From NCBI GenBank assembly GCA_013214945.1, contig JABSRT010000034.1, forward strand, positions 1 through 37,618: 37,618 nucleotides of DNA, read 5' to 3'. The notes below the pieces were generated by a model. The model made no database searches and had not been told where the DNA came from. It saw only the letters and a program-made list of their open reading frames with translations. This DNA comes from Gammaproteobacteria bacterium (GTDB lineage Bacteria > Pseudomonadota > Gammaproteobacteria > Enterobacterales > Psychrobiaceae). Numbering within the stretch: position 1 is the stretch's first letter; every line of letters begins with the position of its first letter. Shown piece by piece: positions 15,835 to 24,180 of this stretch. The position numbers were made by a program, and so were the translations under genes.

Positions 15835-16839
15835 TTATGTCTCTGATTTTTCCAAAATTGCAATGCCCCAAGGATAGCGGCCAACCTTGATAGATTTCAA
15901 TACTTTATTGCGTTTTATATCAAGAACAGAAACATCGCCACTGACGCCGTTGGTGGTTAACAGGCGAGAATAGTCGTGATTAAATGCCAGTTGCCATACC
16001 CGTCGACCCACGAGAAAGTAATCACTGATGGCCATTTCGTCTGTGTCTATCACTGCAATGTGATTGGCAGGCCCTAGCGCAACATACAGTTTGCTGGCAT
16101 CCTCATTAAATATAATGCCAACTGGCTGCACTCTGTCTCGGTGCACGCCGCGAATTTTAAATTGGAAGGTCTTGACAATTTTATGGGTCGCGACATCTAT
16201 TTGCGCCACTGTGCTGCCAATTTCTGAGCTAACCCACAGCTGTTTACCATCGGGACTGAAAATTACCGAGCGTGGTCTGGCATCGACCAGCGTATTGGCA
16301 AAGATGCTATTGTCCTCGGTATTTATCCAGTGCACCATGTTAGTGGTTTCGGAGGTAACGACCACAATTTTTCCGTCGGGGCTAACCGCAAGGCCCTCGG
16401 GTTCAACACCGACATCGACTTGAGAAATTACCGTCCCTTTTTCAATATCAATAATGGTGAGCTGGGCATCGTCTTCGTTGGCGGTATAGATAATTTTACC
16501 GTTGGGGTGCAAGGCGATAGTTTCCGGATCTTCACCTGAGGGTAATTCACCGATGATTTGGTGCGTTTTTAAATCGAGGATTTGGACCGTATCAGATTCG
16601 CTGGCGCAGATATAAGCGAGGCTGCGATCGGCATTAAAAATAATGTCGCGTGGCCGTTGTCCAACGTCAATGCTATCTATTACTTCTAACGTGTCTAGAT
16701 CAATAACTGAGATGTTATTGTCTTTCTCGTTAGTGACATAAGCCAGTTCGCTCGCCGCGAGTCCGGCAGAGCTACAAGTTAGTGTTGCCGCAAGCACGCT
16801 ACCGGCAATTAGGTTTGATTTTCTCAGTTTAAATGTCAT
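15835..16839 (-). CDS. PQQ-associated YVTN beta-propeller protein
   Basis: 334 residues. A signal peptide (about 1-29, ending SSAGLAA) precedes seven or so YVTN/NHL-like blades with repeats such as ELAYVTNEKDNNISVIDLDT, AYICASESDTVQILDLKT, IIYTANEDDAQLTIIDIEKG and LWVSSEIGSTVAQIDVAT. It is thus a periplasmic propeller of the family found with PQQ-dependent dehydrogenase transport genes. It begins 3 bp after the substrate-binding protein gene and ends 1 bp before the ATPase, so the four genes form one operon. Its molecular job is unknown; ligand capture with the binding protein is a reasonable guess. Confidence 0.88.
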   Translation of the reverse strand: MTFKLRKSNLIAGSVLAATLTCSSAGLAASELAYVTNEKDNNISVIDLDTLEVIDSIDVGQRPRDIIFNADRSLAYICASESDTVQILDLKTHQIIGELPSGEDPETIALHPNGKIIYTANEDDAQLTIIDIEKGTVISQVDVGVEPEGLAVSPDGKIVVVTSETTNMVHWINTEDNSIFANTLVDARPRSVIFSPDGKQLWVSSEIGSTVAQIDVATHKIVKTFQFKIRGVHRDRVQPVGIIFNEDASKLYVALGPANHIAVIDTDEMAISDYFLVGRRVWQLAFNHDYSRLLTTNGVSGDVSVLDIKRNKVLKSIKVGRYPWGIAILEKSET

Positions 16840-16842
16840 CAG

Positions 16843-18012
16843 TTATCCTTGGTTGATAGAGCATCCAGATCCCACTTGATCAAAGCCCAGCGTATCTAGT
16901 TCGTTTTTTGGATGGAGAAATCCAGGTTGTGGTGATTGTGATATTAATGCCGCGGGGTGAACCAGCGCTATCGGCATGCGCAGCTGACCGTTCCACTGCC
17001 TAAAGCTTAGTTTTCGACCAAGGTAGGCGGCTAAGTGCAGCTGGTCGCTGCGTAAATAATCGATAATACGGTTAGCCGTGAGCGGGGCAGCTTGTTTCGC
17101 CTCAGTTTGTTTGGCCGAATCTTGCGCCGCTTGCGCAATACTGGCCAACCGCTGAAAGCGATTTTGTAATTGAGCCGCGCCCCATTGCTCGATTGACCAG
17201 TGCCACGCTAATGGTTCTAATCCGGCCGAGCCAATCACCGGACGTGGCAAATAGGTATTAAACGGCAGGTATTGGGCAAAATCTTTAGCGCGATCGGCCA
17301 CAAAAACCACATCGTAATCACTTGAAGTTTGAGTAAATAACGGCATTTCTTGGCTGGCACTGCGGCGTAAATCAGAATCAAATGCCCAAATTTTGTGGTC
17401 AATAATCTTGATGCCCAAGCGTTTGGCTGAGCGAGTGAATGCATCGACCAACGCAGTATCTTCTGGATATTGTCCCTGCACAATTAGCACCTTAGTAAAA
17501 CGGCGATATAGCAACCATTGCGCTAGCGCATCTGCTCTCATCGCGTCACTAGGAATGGTATGGAGCATTGAGCTAGCACATTGTCCGGTTCGCAGTTGAT
17601 CGGCAGCGTTGGCAATATTAAAAATGAGCACGGGCTTGTCTTGGGCCCAGTTATTAATCGCGATTAAAGTGACAGTATCAACGTCAACCACAAATAGCTG
17701 GTTGCCTAGCTGATATTGACTAATGATATTTTCAATAACTAGCTTCGAATCAGCACTGTCAAACTGAGTTAACTCAAAATGCTGATTAATAAACCTGCCG
17801 GTGGTGTTGGCATCTTTTATTGCGAGGCGCACACCCGCTAGGCCACTGTCTTGAGCAGGTTTTACCAGCGTTGAAAGTAGCGCTCGAACAGGAGGCTGTT
17901 GATGAACGTAATGAATAGCAATATTGGTCGCCTGAGCCATACCGTTAAGGCTTAGCATTAACGGTATGGCCAGTGTTAACCGGCGAATAAACTTCCTAAG
18001 ATAATTAAACAT
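16843..18012 (-). CDS. ABC substrate-binding protein of the PQQ alcohol system (PedB-like)
   Basis: 389 residues. A signal peptide (about 1-29, LTLAIPLMLSLNGMAQA) precedes a type I periplasmic binding fold: VRLAIKDANTTGRFINQHFEL, a central VLIVQGQYPEDTALVDAFTRSAKRLGIKIIDHKIW, then DVVFVADRAKDF. This matches the family of binding proteins encoded with PQQ alcohol dehydrogenases. It is the promoter-proximal gene of the leftward operon and is divergent from the cytochrome/dehydrogenase genes, a spacing suited to shared control. The ligand is unknown; an alcohol-derived solute or a lanthanide chelate is possible. Confidence 0.87.
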   Translation of the reverse strand: MFNYLRKFIRRLTLAIPLMLSLNGMAQATNIAIHYVHQQPPVRALLSTLVKPAQDSGLAGVRLAIKDANTTGRFINQHFELTQFDSADSKLVIENIISQYQLGNQLFVVDVDTVTLIAINNWAQDKPVLIFNIANAADQLRTGQCASSMLHTIPSDAMRADALAQWLLYRRFTKVLIVQGQYPEDTALVDAFTRSAKRLGIKIIDHKIWAFDSDLRRSASQEMPLFTQTSSDYDVVFVADRAKDFAQYLPFNTYLPRPVIGSAGLEPLAWHWSIEQWGAAQLQNRFQRLASIAQAAQDSAKQTEAKQAAPLTANRIIDYLRSDQLHLAAYLGRKLSFRQWNGQLRMPIALVHPAALISQSPQPGFLHPKNELDTLGFDQVGSGCSINQG

Positions 18013-18264
18013 TTACACTTCCAAATATCGTTTATTAGGGCCAAGCATACGGTGTCATGACTATTAAACCAAACTAATCAATAATCGGCCATTTTGTTAA
18101 CTTACTGTATTTTATGGCTTTAGTCTTGGGTGGTGACGAAAATTCCTACTAAAGAATGACAACGTTGGAGCTAAAGTCTCATTCGGCTAGCACGATTTAA
18201 TCTATACAATGAAATCAGTCAAAAAAACGGCCTAGGCTCAGGTCCATAATAAAAAAGTGAGTAA
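18013..18264. promoter_or_regulatory. Divergent promoter region
   Basis: 252 bp separate the leftward transporter operon from the rightward cytochrome/dehydrogenase genes, so both promoters must lie here. I see no unambiguous -35/-10 pair or operator. Confidence 0.5.
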
Positions 18265-18705
18265 TTGATGAAAAACTATAAGTTAAATTATGGCGTGTTA
18301 TTTGGGGCAATGCTCACCACTTTTGGTGCTTTGGCTCATGGTGATGTTACTCCTCAAGCTTCGGATACCTCAAGTATTCCGCAACTTGGCGAAGAATGGG
18401 AAGAGCGTAATCCTTATCGTGAACAAGTTGGTGATACACGCAAAGAAATTATTAGAATTGGTGCCTCCGCCTATAACCAAAACTGCGCACGTTGTCATGG
18501 TCTTGAAGGTATATCGGGCGGCATTGCGCCTGATTTGCGGACCTTAGCAACCGATTTTGATGGTGATGAGTGGTTTGTGTATCGCGTACAAAATGGAGCA
18601 GTGCGTAATGGCGCGGTTTATATGCCAAAAATGGCTGATTATTTGAGCCAAGAAGCACTATGGTCAATTAGAACATGGCTTGAATCTGTTAGTGTCGAAC
18701 AATAA
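18265..18705 (+). CDS. pedF: Cytochrome c550, PedF-like
   Basis: 146 residues. A signal peptide (about 1-24, ending FGALA) precedes a single mono-haem c domain: CARCH at 74-78, with axial Met probably M120 in YMPKMADYLS. Length and the lead-in EEWEERNPYREQVGDTRKE suit the PedF group, the periplasmic electron acceptor of PQQ ethanol/alcohol dehydrogenases (functional analogue of ExaB). Its stop overlaps the next start (TAATG), so it is translationally coupled to the binding-protein gene, with the dehydrogenase 280 bp further on. Confidence 0.9.
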   Translation: MMKNYKLNYGVLFGAMLTTFGALAHGDVTPQASDTSSIPQLGEEWEERNPYREQVGDTRKEIIRIGASAYNQNCARCHGLEGISGGIAPDLRTLATDFDGDEWFVYRVQNGAVRNGAVYMPKMADYLSQEALWSIRTWLESVSVEQ

Positions 18706-19592
18706 TGTTGCGATTAAAAAAACACCCCTTAGTTGCCCTAACACTGCTCTGTTGGCTCTTGCTGAGCCATCAGGCTACGGCGAGATCTTTTGACGACATC
18801 ATCGAAAGCCAAGAGATTGTGGTGGCCGTTTATCGTGATTTTTTACCCTTTTCGACCAATGAAAATGGCATCGCAAGCGGTATCGATATTGATGTCGCAA
18901 CCACAATTGCCAATAAACTTGGGGTTAAATTACGACTGCACTGGGTCAGCGCCGATGAAAATGTCGAAGGTGATTTAAGAAACAACCTATGGAAAGGTCA
19001 CTTCTTAAATAGAACGGTGGCAGATCTGATGTTAAGAGTGCCATACGATCGAAAATATTCGCAACTGCGCGATGATATTGGCGAACTAGTACATGATCGC
19101 GTGCATATGTTCGGCCCTTACCATACTGAGTCATGGCAAATAATCTTTAATAGCAAAAAAATCGATGATGTCACGACAATGGCAATGTTCCAATATCATG
19201 ATATTGGCGTTGAAATAGACAGCGTGCCCGATTTTTATCTTAGCACTGCTTTTGCTGGCCGGTTGCGCGAACGAGCTAAGCATTTTGCGAGCACTAAAGC
19301 GGCGGTTGATGCCATGGTCACCAGCAAGGTTGATGCGGCAATGGGCTTGCGCAGTCAAATAACACATTTTCAACAGCCATTAGGCGATCAATTTAAATTG
19401 GCGAGCAATGCCTTTCCAATGCTCGGACGTCAGCAATGGGACATTGGCATGGCGGTTCGAGATGAATATCGACAATTAGGCTATGCCGTTGGTGATGTCG
19501 TTACTGAAATGGTAAGTAACGGTGAAATGGCGGCTATTTTTAAGCGCCATCATACTTACTATCAAAAATCACAATATTACGATCCACAATAA
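18705..19592 (+). CDS. Family-3 solute-binding protein, XoxJ/PedG-like
   Basis: 295 residues. A signal peptide (about 1-27, ending SHQATA) precedes a bacterial extracellular solute-binding family 3 fold: IIESQEIVVAVYRDFLPFSTNENGIASGIDIDVATTIANKLG, then NRTVADLMLRVPYDRKY. Proteins of this kind (MoxJ/XoxJ, PedG) are encoded with PQQ alcohol dehydrogenases and are thought to help activate or mature the enzyme rather than import an amino acid. Coupling to the cytochrome gene and the following dehydrogenase supports that. No ABC permease partner of family 3 is present. Confidence 0.82.
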   Translation: MLRLKKHPLVALTLLCWLLLSHQATARSFDDIIESQEIVVAVYRDFLPFSTNENGIASGIDIDVATTIANKLGVKLRLHWVSADENVEGDLRNNLWKGHFLNRTVADLMLRVPYDRKYSQLRDDIGELVHDRVHMFGPYHTESWQIIFNSKKIDDVTTMAMFQYHDIGVEIDSVPDFYLSTAFAGRLRERAKHFASTKAAVDAMVTSKVDAAMGLRSQITHFQQPLGDQFKLASNAFPMLGRQQWDIGMAVRDEYRQLGYAVGDVVTEMVSNGEMAAIFKRHHTYYQKSQYYDPQ

Positions 19593-19755
19593 GCTTGGTA
19601 ATTTTCATGCCTTGCTGGACGTTTTTCATACTAATTGATGATGATATTCCATCCCGTGGTTGAATATTAATCATCCTAAATTGTGCACTAAACTAGTGAA
19701 CCAAGAGAAAGTTGGCCTCGCTTGGTGATCATTAACCCAAATTTAGGTGAATGAA

Positions 19756-19872
19756 ATGATCAACGTATTTTTAATTGAAGGCCCTAATGAGCAAAGTTTA
19801 ATCCAAGGTAACGGGCGCACAGACGTCAATACCATTATTTTACAATGTAAGCCGGCGAGGAAAAACAAATGA
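19756..19872 (+). CDS. Possible 38-aa leader peptide of the dehydrogenase gene
   Basis: A 39-codon frame (38 residues, starting [17 protein letters not shown] and ending KPARKNK) has a good ribosome binding site, AGGTGA, 5 bases upstream. Its stop overlaps the dehydrogenase start (ATGA). It is not PqqA, as it lacks the Glu/Tyr pair. It may be a coupled upstream ORF, or an ORF by chance; the dehydrogenase has its own AGGA site. Confidence 0.4.
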   Translation: MINVFLIEGPNEQSLIQGNGRTDVNTIILQCKPARKNK

Positions 19873-21632
19873 AAAGAGCAGGTAAAAATAAATTAATTAC
19901 GGTATCAGCCGCTGTGGCATTAGCATTCTCAGCAACAGCGAGTGCGAGTGTCACCAACGAAGATATCTTAAATGATCAGGCAACGACCCAAGACGTTGTG
20001 TCTTACGGTATGGGTTTAAAAGCTCAGCGATATAGTCCGCTTACGTTAATTAATACCGAGACGATTGAAGGGTTGCGACCAGTTTGGGGATTCTCTTTAG
20101 GTGGTGAAAAACAACGAGGCCAAGAGTCTCAGCCATTAATTAAAGATGGCGTGATGTTTATTACGGGTTCTTATTCGCGAGTCTATGCAATTGACGCCCT
20201 AACCGGTGACGAACTGTGGCAATACGACGCTCGCCTGCCAGATGGCATCATGCCATGTTGTGACGTGATAAACCGTGGCGTTGCCTTATATGATAATTTG
20301 GTTATTTTCGGTACGCTCGATGCCAAGCTTATTGCGTTGAATAAAGACACCGGCAAAGTGGTGTGGAAAAAGAAAGTAGAAGACTACAAAGCGGGTTACT
20401 CAATTACTGCCGCGCCAATTGTAGTTAAAGGCAAGGTTATTACGGGCATCTCTGGTGGCGAATTCGGGATTGTCGGTAAAGTAAGAGCTTATGATGCTAA
20501 AACCGGCAAGATCGCGTGGGAACGTCCAACCGTTGAAGGCCACATGGGTTACGTTTGGGAAAATGGCAAGAAAATTGAAGCCGGAATTTCAGGCGGCGCG
20601 CCGGGTAAAACTTGGCCCGGTGATTTATGGAAATCAGGCGGAGCAGCGCCTTGGTTAGGCGGTACTTATGATAGCGATGTTGACCTGTTGTTTTTTGGTA
20701 CGGGTAACCCTGCACCCTGGAACTCACATCTACGCCCAGGTGATAACTATTTCTCATCATCTCGCTTAGCAATCAATCCAGACAACGGTAAAATAGTGTG
20801 GCACTTCCAGACTACACCACACGATGGTTGGGATTATGATGGCGTTAATGAACTCATACCATTTGACTACAAAGTTGATGGCAAAACAGTTAAAGCGGCA
20901 GCAACGGCCGATCGTAATGGTTTCTTCTATGTCTTAAATCGTGAAGATGGTGCCTTTATTCGTGGCTTCCCGTTTGTCGATAAGATCACTTGGGCTAAAG
21001 GGTTAGACAGCAAAGGCCGTCCTATTTATGATGACGCTGTTCGTCCTGGCAACCCTGCTGAAACTGCCGATGGTAAACAAGGCAACACCGTAGTTGCAAT
21101 ACCATCATTCTTAGGTGGTAAAAACTGGATGCCAATGGCGTACAGTAAAGATACCGAGCTCTTTTACGTGCCGTCAAATGAATGGCAAATGTCAATCTGG
21201 AACGAGCCAACGGCGTATAAGAAAGGGGCTGCCTATTTAGGAGCTGGTTTCACTATTAAGGCTAATCATGACGATTATATTGGCGTATTACGGGCGATCG
21301 ATCCTAAAACAGGTGACGAAGTTTGGCGCTATAAAAACTATGCACCTCTGTGGGGTGGCGTCTTAACAACGGCTGGCAACTTGGTCTTTATGGGGAATCC
21401 TGAAGGTTATCTAATGGCCTTTGACGCTAAAACTGGTGACATTAAATACAAGTTTAATACCGGTTCCGGCATCGTCGGCACGCCAATTACGTGGGAAATG
21501 GGCGGCGAGCAATATGTGTCAGTGCTATCGGGCTGGGGCGGCGCAGTACCACTTTGGGGCGGCGAAGTAGCTAAACGGATCAAGAACTTTAATCAGGGCG
21601 GCATGGTTTGGACGTTTAAATTACCAATGTAA
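19869..21632 (+). CDS. PQQ-dependent alcohol dehydrogenase, predicted lanthanide type
   Basis: 587 residues. A signal peptide (about 1-27, ending SATASA) precedes an eight-bladed quinoprotein propeller with repeated AxDxxTGxxxW-like motifs. It is a soluble ExaA/PedH/XoxF-class enzyme with no C-terminal haem domain; it oxidises primary alcohols in the periplasm and passes electrons to a cytochrome c, here the PedF-like protein. Seen: vicinal disulfide C130-C131, metal/PQQ ligands E198 (GGEFG) and N280 (GTGN), catalytic D322 and the second Asp D324 in DGWDYDGVN. The second Asp marks lanthanide-dependent members; calcium enzymes have Ala, Ser or Thr there. The start follows AGGA by 8 bases. A terminator lies 24 bp after the stop. 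Confidence 0.95.
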   Translation: MKRAGKNKLITVSAAVALAFSATASASVTNEDILNDQATTQDVVSYGMGLKAQRYSPLTLINTETIEGLRPVWGFSLGGEKQRGQESQPLIKDGVMFITGSYSRVYAIDALTGDELWQYDARLPDGIMPCCDVINRGVALYDNLVIFGTLDAKLIALNKDTGKVVWKKKVEDYKAGYSITAAPIVVKGKVITGISGGEFGIVGKVRAYDAKTGKIAWERPTVEGHMGYVWENGKKIEAGISGGAPGKTWPGDLWKSGGAAPWLGGTYDSDVDLLFFGTGNPAPWNSHLRPGDNYFSSSRLAINPDNGKIVWHFQTTPHDGWDYDGVNELIPFDYKVDGKTVKAAATADRNGFFYVLNREDGAFIRGFPFVDKITWAKGLDSKGRPIYDDAVRPGNPAETADGKQGNTVVAIPSFLGGKNWMPMAYSKDTELFYVPSNEWQMSIWNEPTAYKKGAAYLGAGFTIKANHDDYIGVLRAIDPKTGDEVWRYKNYAPLWGGVLTTAGNLVFMGNPEGYLMAFDAKTGDIKYKFNTGSGIVGTPITWEMGGEQYVSVLSGWGGAVPLWGGEVAKRIKNFNQGGMVWTFKLPM

Positions 21633-21655
21633 ATCGTTATTAACACCTGCTTGTG

Positions 21656-21686
21656 AAGGCCTGCCTAATTTATAGGCTGGCCTTTT
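21656..21686 (+). terminator. Terminator after the alcohol dehydrogenase
   Basis: Arms 21656-21667 and 21673-21684 pair (AAGGCC-T-GCCTA with TAGGC-T-GGCCTT, one T-T mismatch), ending in TTTT. It separates the dehydrogenase transcript from the NosR-like gene. Confidence 0.75.
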
Positions 21687-21812
21687 GCATGTTCAACATG
21701 AAAGTAGGGGCCTTTTAAGTAAGGGGCTTCAATACGACTGTCGTGTCGTAAAACTGCTGTTGATGATAACTAAACCCATTCAAAATTCAGCTTAGTCAAA
21801 AGCGATATTCCT

Positions 21813-23912
21813 ATGATATTGAAACGCTTTCTAATCATTTTTTTACTATTTACTGGTAGCTATTCATTGTCAGCTCATGAAGATGCGACGCCAATCCCTA
21901 GTGATATTAAACAATTATTTCCCAGCGCCACTCGTGTTGGCAGCCTTGATGCGAAACTTGCAGTAACCCCAGTTTATCAATTGAGTGAGTTATTGGGTTA
22001 TGTGTTCGAGTCAGATGATTTCACCCATTTTATTGGTTTTTCCGGTCAAACAATCAATGTGCTGATTGCACTTGATCCCCAAGGTATTTTGATCAATTTA
22101 AAAGTATTGAACCATCACGAACCAATCTTCTTACATGGGCTGGGTGAACAGCCGATGATCCGCTTTATTAAGCAATATCAGGGGCACTCGATCAAAGAGC
22201 GTTTTGTGATTGGCGCGCGCAGCAAAGACTCAAATGACAGTACCTATTTTGACGGAGTCACCAAGGCGACAGTGTCGGTATTTGTTCTTAATGACACCAT
22301 TATTAGCTCGGCCTTGAAAGTGGCCCGCGTAATGTTAGACGGTTTTACAGCCAGCGCCAGCAGGGCTATTAAACAAGATTTTTTTGAGCCACTCGATTTA
22401 GCGCAGTTGGTTAGTCAGGGCTATATTTCGCACTGGCAGTTAAGCAAAGAGGCGGCGTTGCAACAGCGCCCTGAGCTCGAGTTAGTGCTCGACGATTTGG
22501 CCGACGATTTACCCTTTGTCGATATGTATCTGGCCTTTGTTAATATTCCGATAGTCGGGCGAAATTTACTCGGTGACGATGAATACCAGCGCCTGCTTAG
22601 CGACTTAAAACCAGGCGAGCATGCACTGATGTTTTTTAATCGGGGCAGCTACTCTTTTATCGACGATGAGTTTGTACCGCAAACCGTGCCATCGCGCTTA
22701 AAAGTCGCTCAGGGTGATTTTCCGGTCGACTTGCGTGATATCGATTTCTATAGCTATTACGACCCCTCATTTGCGCTAGATTTGTCACAATTTGAGCAAA
22801 TTAAAATATTTCGGATTAAATCTCAATCGGGCTTTGAGTTAAGTCAAACGATAGATCTTTCGCTGGGCATCCGTTATAGCCAGTCCTTCTTATCTCAAAA
22901 ACAGCATTGGTTTAATCTGCAACAAAGCCTGCCTGACCAGCTATTCGAACTCGCTGTTATTGAACAATCAACAGAGCCTCAACCATTATGGCAACGGATT
23001 TGGCTAGGCCGCCAACTAGAAATAGTGATTGTGGCGGCGTATTTGTTGCTGGTTTTAGCCTTATTTATTAAGCCGAGTCGCTGGGCCACTAATGCGTTGG
23101 TGATGGCTAAATTACGGTTATTTTCATTGCTCTTTGTGGTCGGTTTTATTGGCGTTTATGCGCAAGGCCAGCTGTCCGTAGTCAACATATATACCTTGTT
23201 ACTGTCGCTAAAACAGGGTTTTAATCTTGAAGTGTTTTTACTTGATCCAATCATTTTTATTTTGTGGCTGGTGGTTTTTGTTAGCCTGTTTCTTTGGGGG
23301 CGTGGCTTGTTCTGTGGTTGGTTATGTCCCTTTGGCGCCATGCAAGAGCTGATTGCGATGGTCGCGGCTAAATTTAAAATTAAGCAAATTAGAATTAAAC
23401 CAGCGCATCATAATCGGGCGCAAAAAATTAAGTATTTGTTATTAATTGGGCTGGTGGCCAGTGCGTTTTATTCATTAACCTTAGCGGAGCAATTAGCAGA
23501 AATTGAACCCTTTAAGACCTCGGTGACGTTACTTTTTGATCGCTACTGGCCGTTTGTGCTTTATGCCTTGGTGTTGTTAGGTCTAAGTTTGAAAATTCAT
23601 AAATTTTATTGTCGTTATCTGTGCCCGCTTGGCGCGGGTTTGGCGATAATTGGGGCTTTTCCATTGCTAAAATGGATCCCCAGACGCGTTGAATGTGGTT
23701 CGCCTTGTCAGTTATGCCGCAATAAAAAGTGTGGTATCGACGCTATCAAACAAACGGGGGCAATTAATTACGGTGAGTGTATCGGTTGTTTTGAATGCGT
23801 CGTAACCATTGAAGATCCTGCCTTGTGCGTGATAAATAAATACGCCAACAAACAGCGAAAAACGGCAAGTGGCTGCAGTGCTAAGTCGAGCCCAGTGGTT
23901 ATTTCATTATGA
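21813..23912 (+). CDS. NosR/NirI-like FMN-binding polyferredoxin
   Basis: 699 residues. A signal sequence (about 1-21) precedes a periplasmic FMN-binding domain with the flavinylation-type motif DGVTKATVS at 147-155; T153 is the likely FMN attachment site, with Lys where Gly is usual. About five membrane helices follow (from residue about 405), with the NosR hallmarks CGWLCPFGAMQE and CRYLCPLGAGL. The C-terminal ferredoxin region has CGSPCQLCRNKKC and CIGCFECVVTIEDPALC. Relatives pass quinol or cytosolic electrons to periplasmic proteins, for example N2O reductase. No denitrification gene is present, and it lies between the dehydrogenase and pqqA, so it probably serves the PQQ system. The ApbE-type flavin transferase it would need is not in the window. 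Confidence 0.85.
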   Translation: MILKRFLIIFLLFTGSYSLSAHEDATPIPSDIKQLFPSATRVGSLDAKLAVTPVYQLSELLGYVFESDDFTHFIGFSGQTINVLIALDPQGILINLKVLNHHEPIFLHGLGEQPMIRFIKQYQGHSIKERFVIGARSKDSNDSTYFDGVTKATVSVFVLNDTIISSALKVARVMLDGFTASASRAIKQDFFEPLDLAQLVSQGYISHWQLSKEAALQQRPELELVLDDLADDLPFVDMYLAFVNIPIVGRNLLGDDEYQRLLSDLKPGEHALMFFNRGSYSFIDDEFVPQTVPSRLKVAQGDFPVDLRDIDFYSYYDPSFALDLSQFEQIKIFRIKSQSGFELSQTIDLSLGIRYSQSFLSQKQHWFNLQQSLPDQLFELAVIEQSTEPQPLWQRIWLGRQLEIVIVAAYLLLVLALFIKPSRWATNALVMAKLRLFSLLFVVGFIGVYAQGQLSVVNIYTLLLSLKQGFNLEVFLLDPIIFILWLVVFVSLFLWGRGLFCGWLCPFGAMQELIAMVAAKFKIKQIRIKPAHHNRAQKIKYLLLIGLVASAFYSLTLAEQLAEIEPFKTSVTLLFDRYWPFVLYALVLLGLSLKIHKFYCRYLCPLGAGLAIIGAFPLLKWIPRRVECGSPCQLCRNKKCGIDAIKQTGAINYGECIGCFECVVTIEDPALCVINKYANKQRKTASGCSAKSSPVVISL

Positions 23913-24018
23913 TGGCGGAGCAGTTTCCATCTAAAGTAGGATGTTTTCGAGCCTGACAAATAAATATAGTAGAGAAGTCCAAGTGACAATCACAATGTTA
24001 ATTACTCAGGAGAAATAT

Positions 24019-24090
24019 ATGTGGATTAAACCCGATTTTGAAGAAATGCGTTTAGGTTTTGAAGTAACACTCTATATCAGTAATAGATAG
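24019..24090 (+). CDS. pqqA: PQQ precursor peptide PqqA
   Basis: A 23-residue peptide starting MWIKPDFEEMRLGFEVTLYI. It shows the PqqA hallmarks: Trp-2, Lys-4, Pro-5 and the GFEVTLY core, in which the Glu and Tyr three residues apart (ExxxY) are cross-linked by PqqE to form the PQQ skeleton. AGGAG lies 6 bases upstream of the ATG. It starts the pqqABCDE cluster, with pqqB 90 bp downstream. Confidence 0.97.
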   Translation: MWIKPDFEEMRLGFEVTLYISNR

Positions 24091-24180
24091 GCTGTTAATG
24101 ACGAACGAGCTTATGCTGCCCTTGGTCACTGAACTGTTGTCACCGGGGCAACAATTTTCAACTTATTTATATAGGTAGCT

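Noticed and set aside
19756-19872. This small ORF as pqqA
   Set aside because: It has no Tyr and no GFEVTLY-like core. The real pqqA is at 24019-24090.
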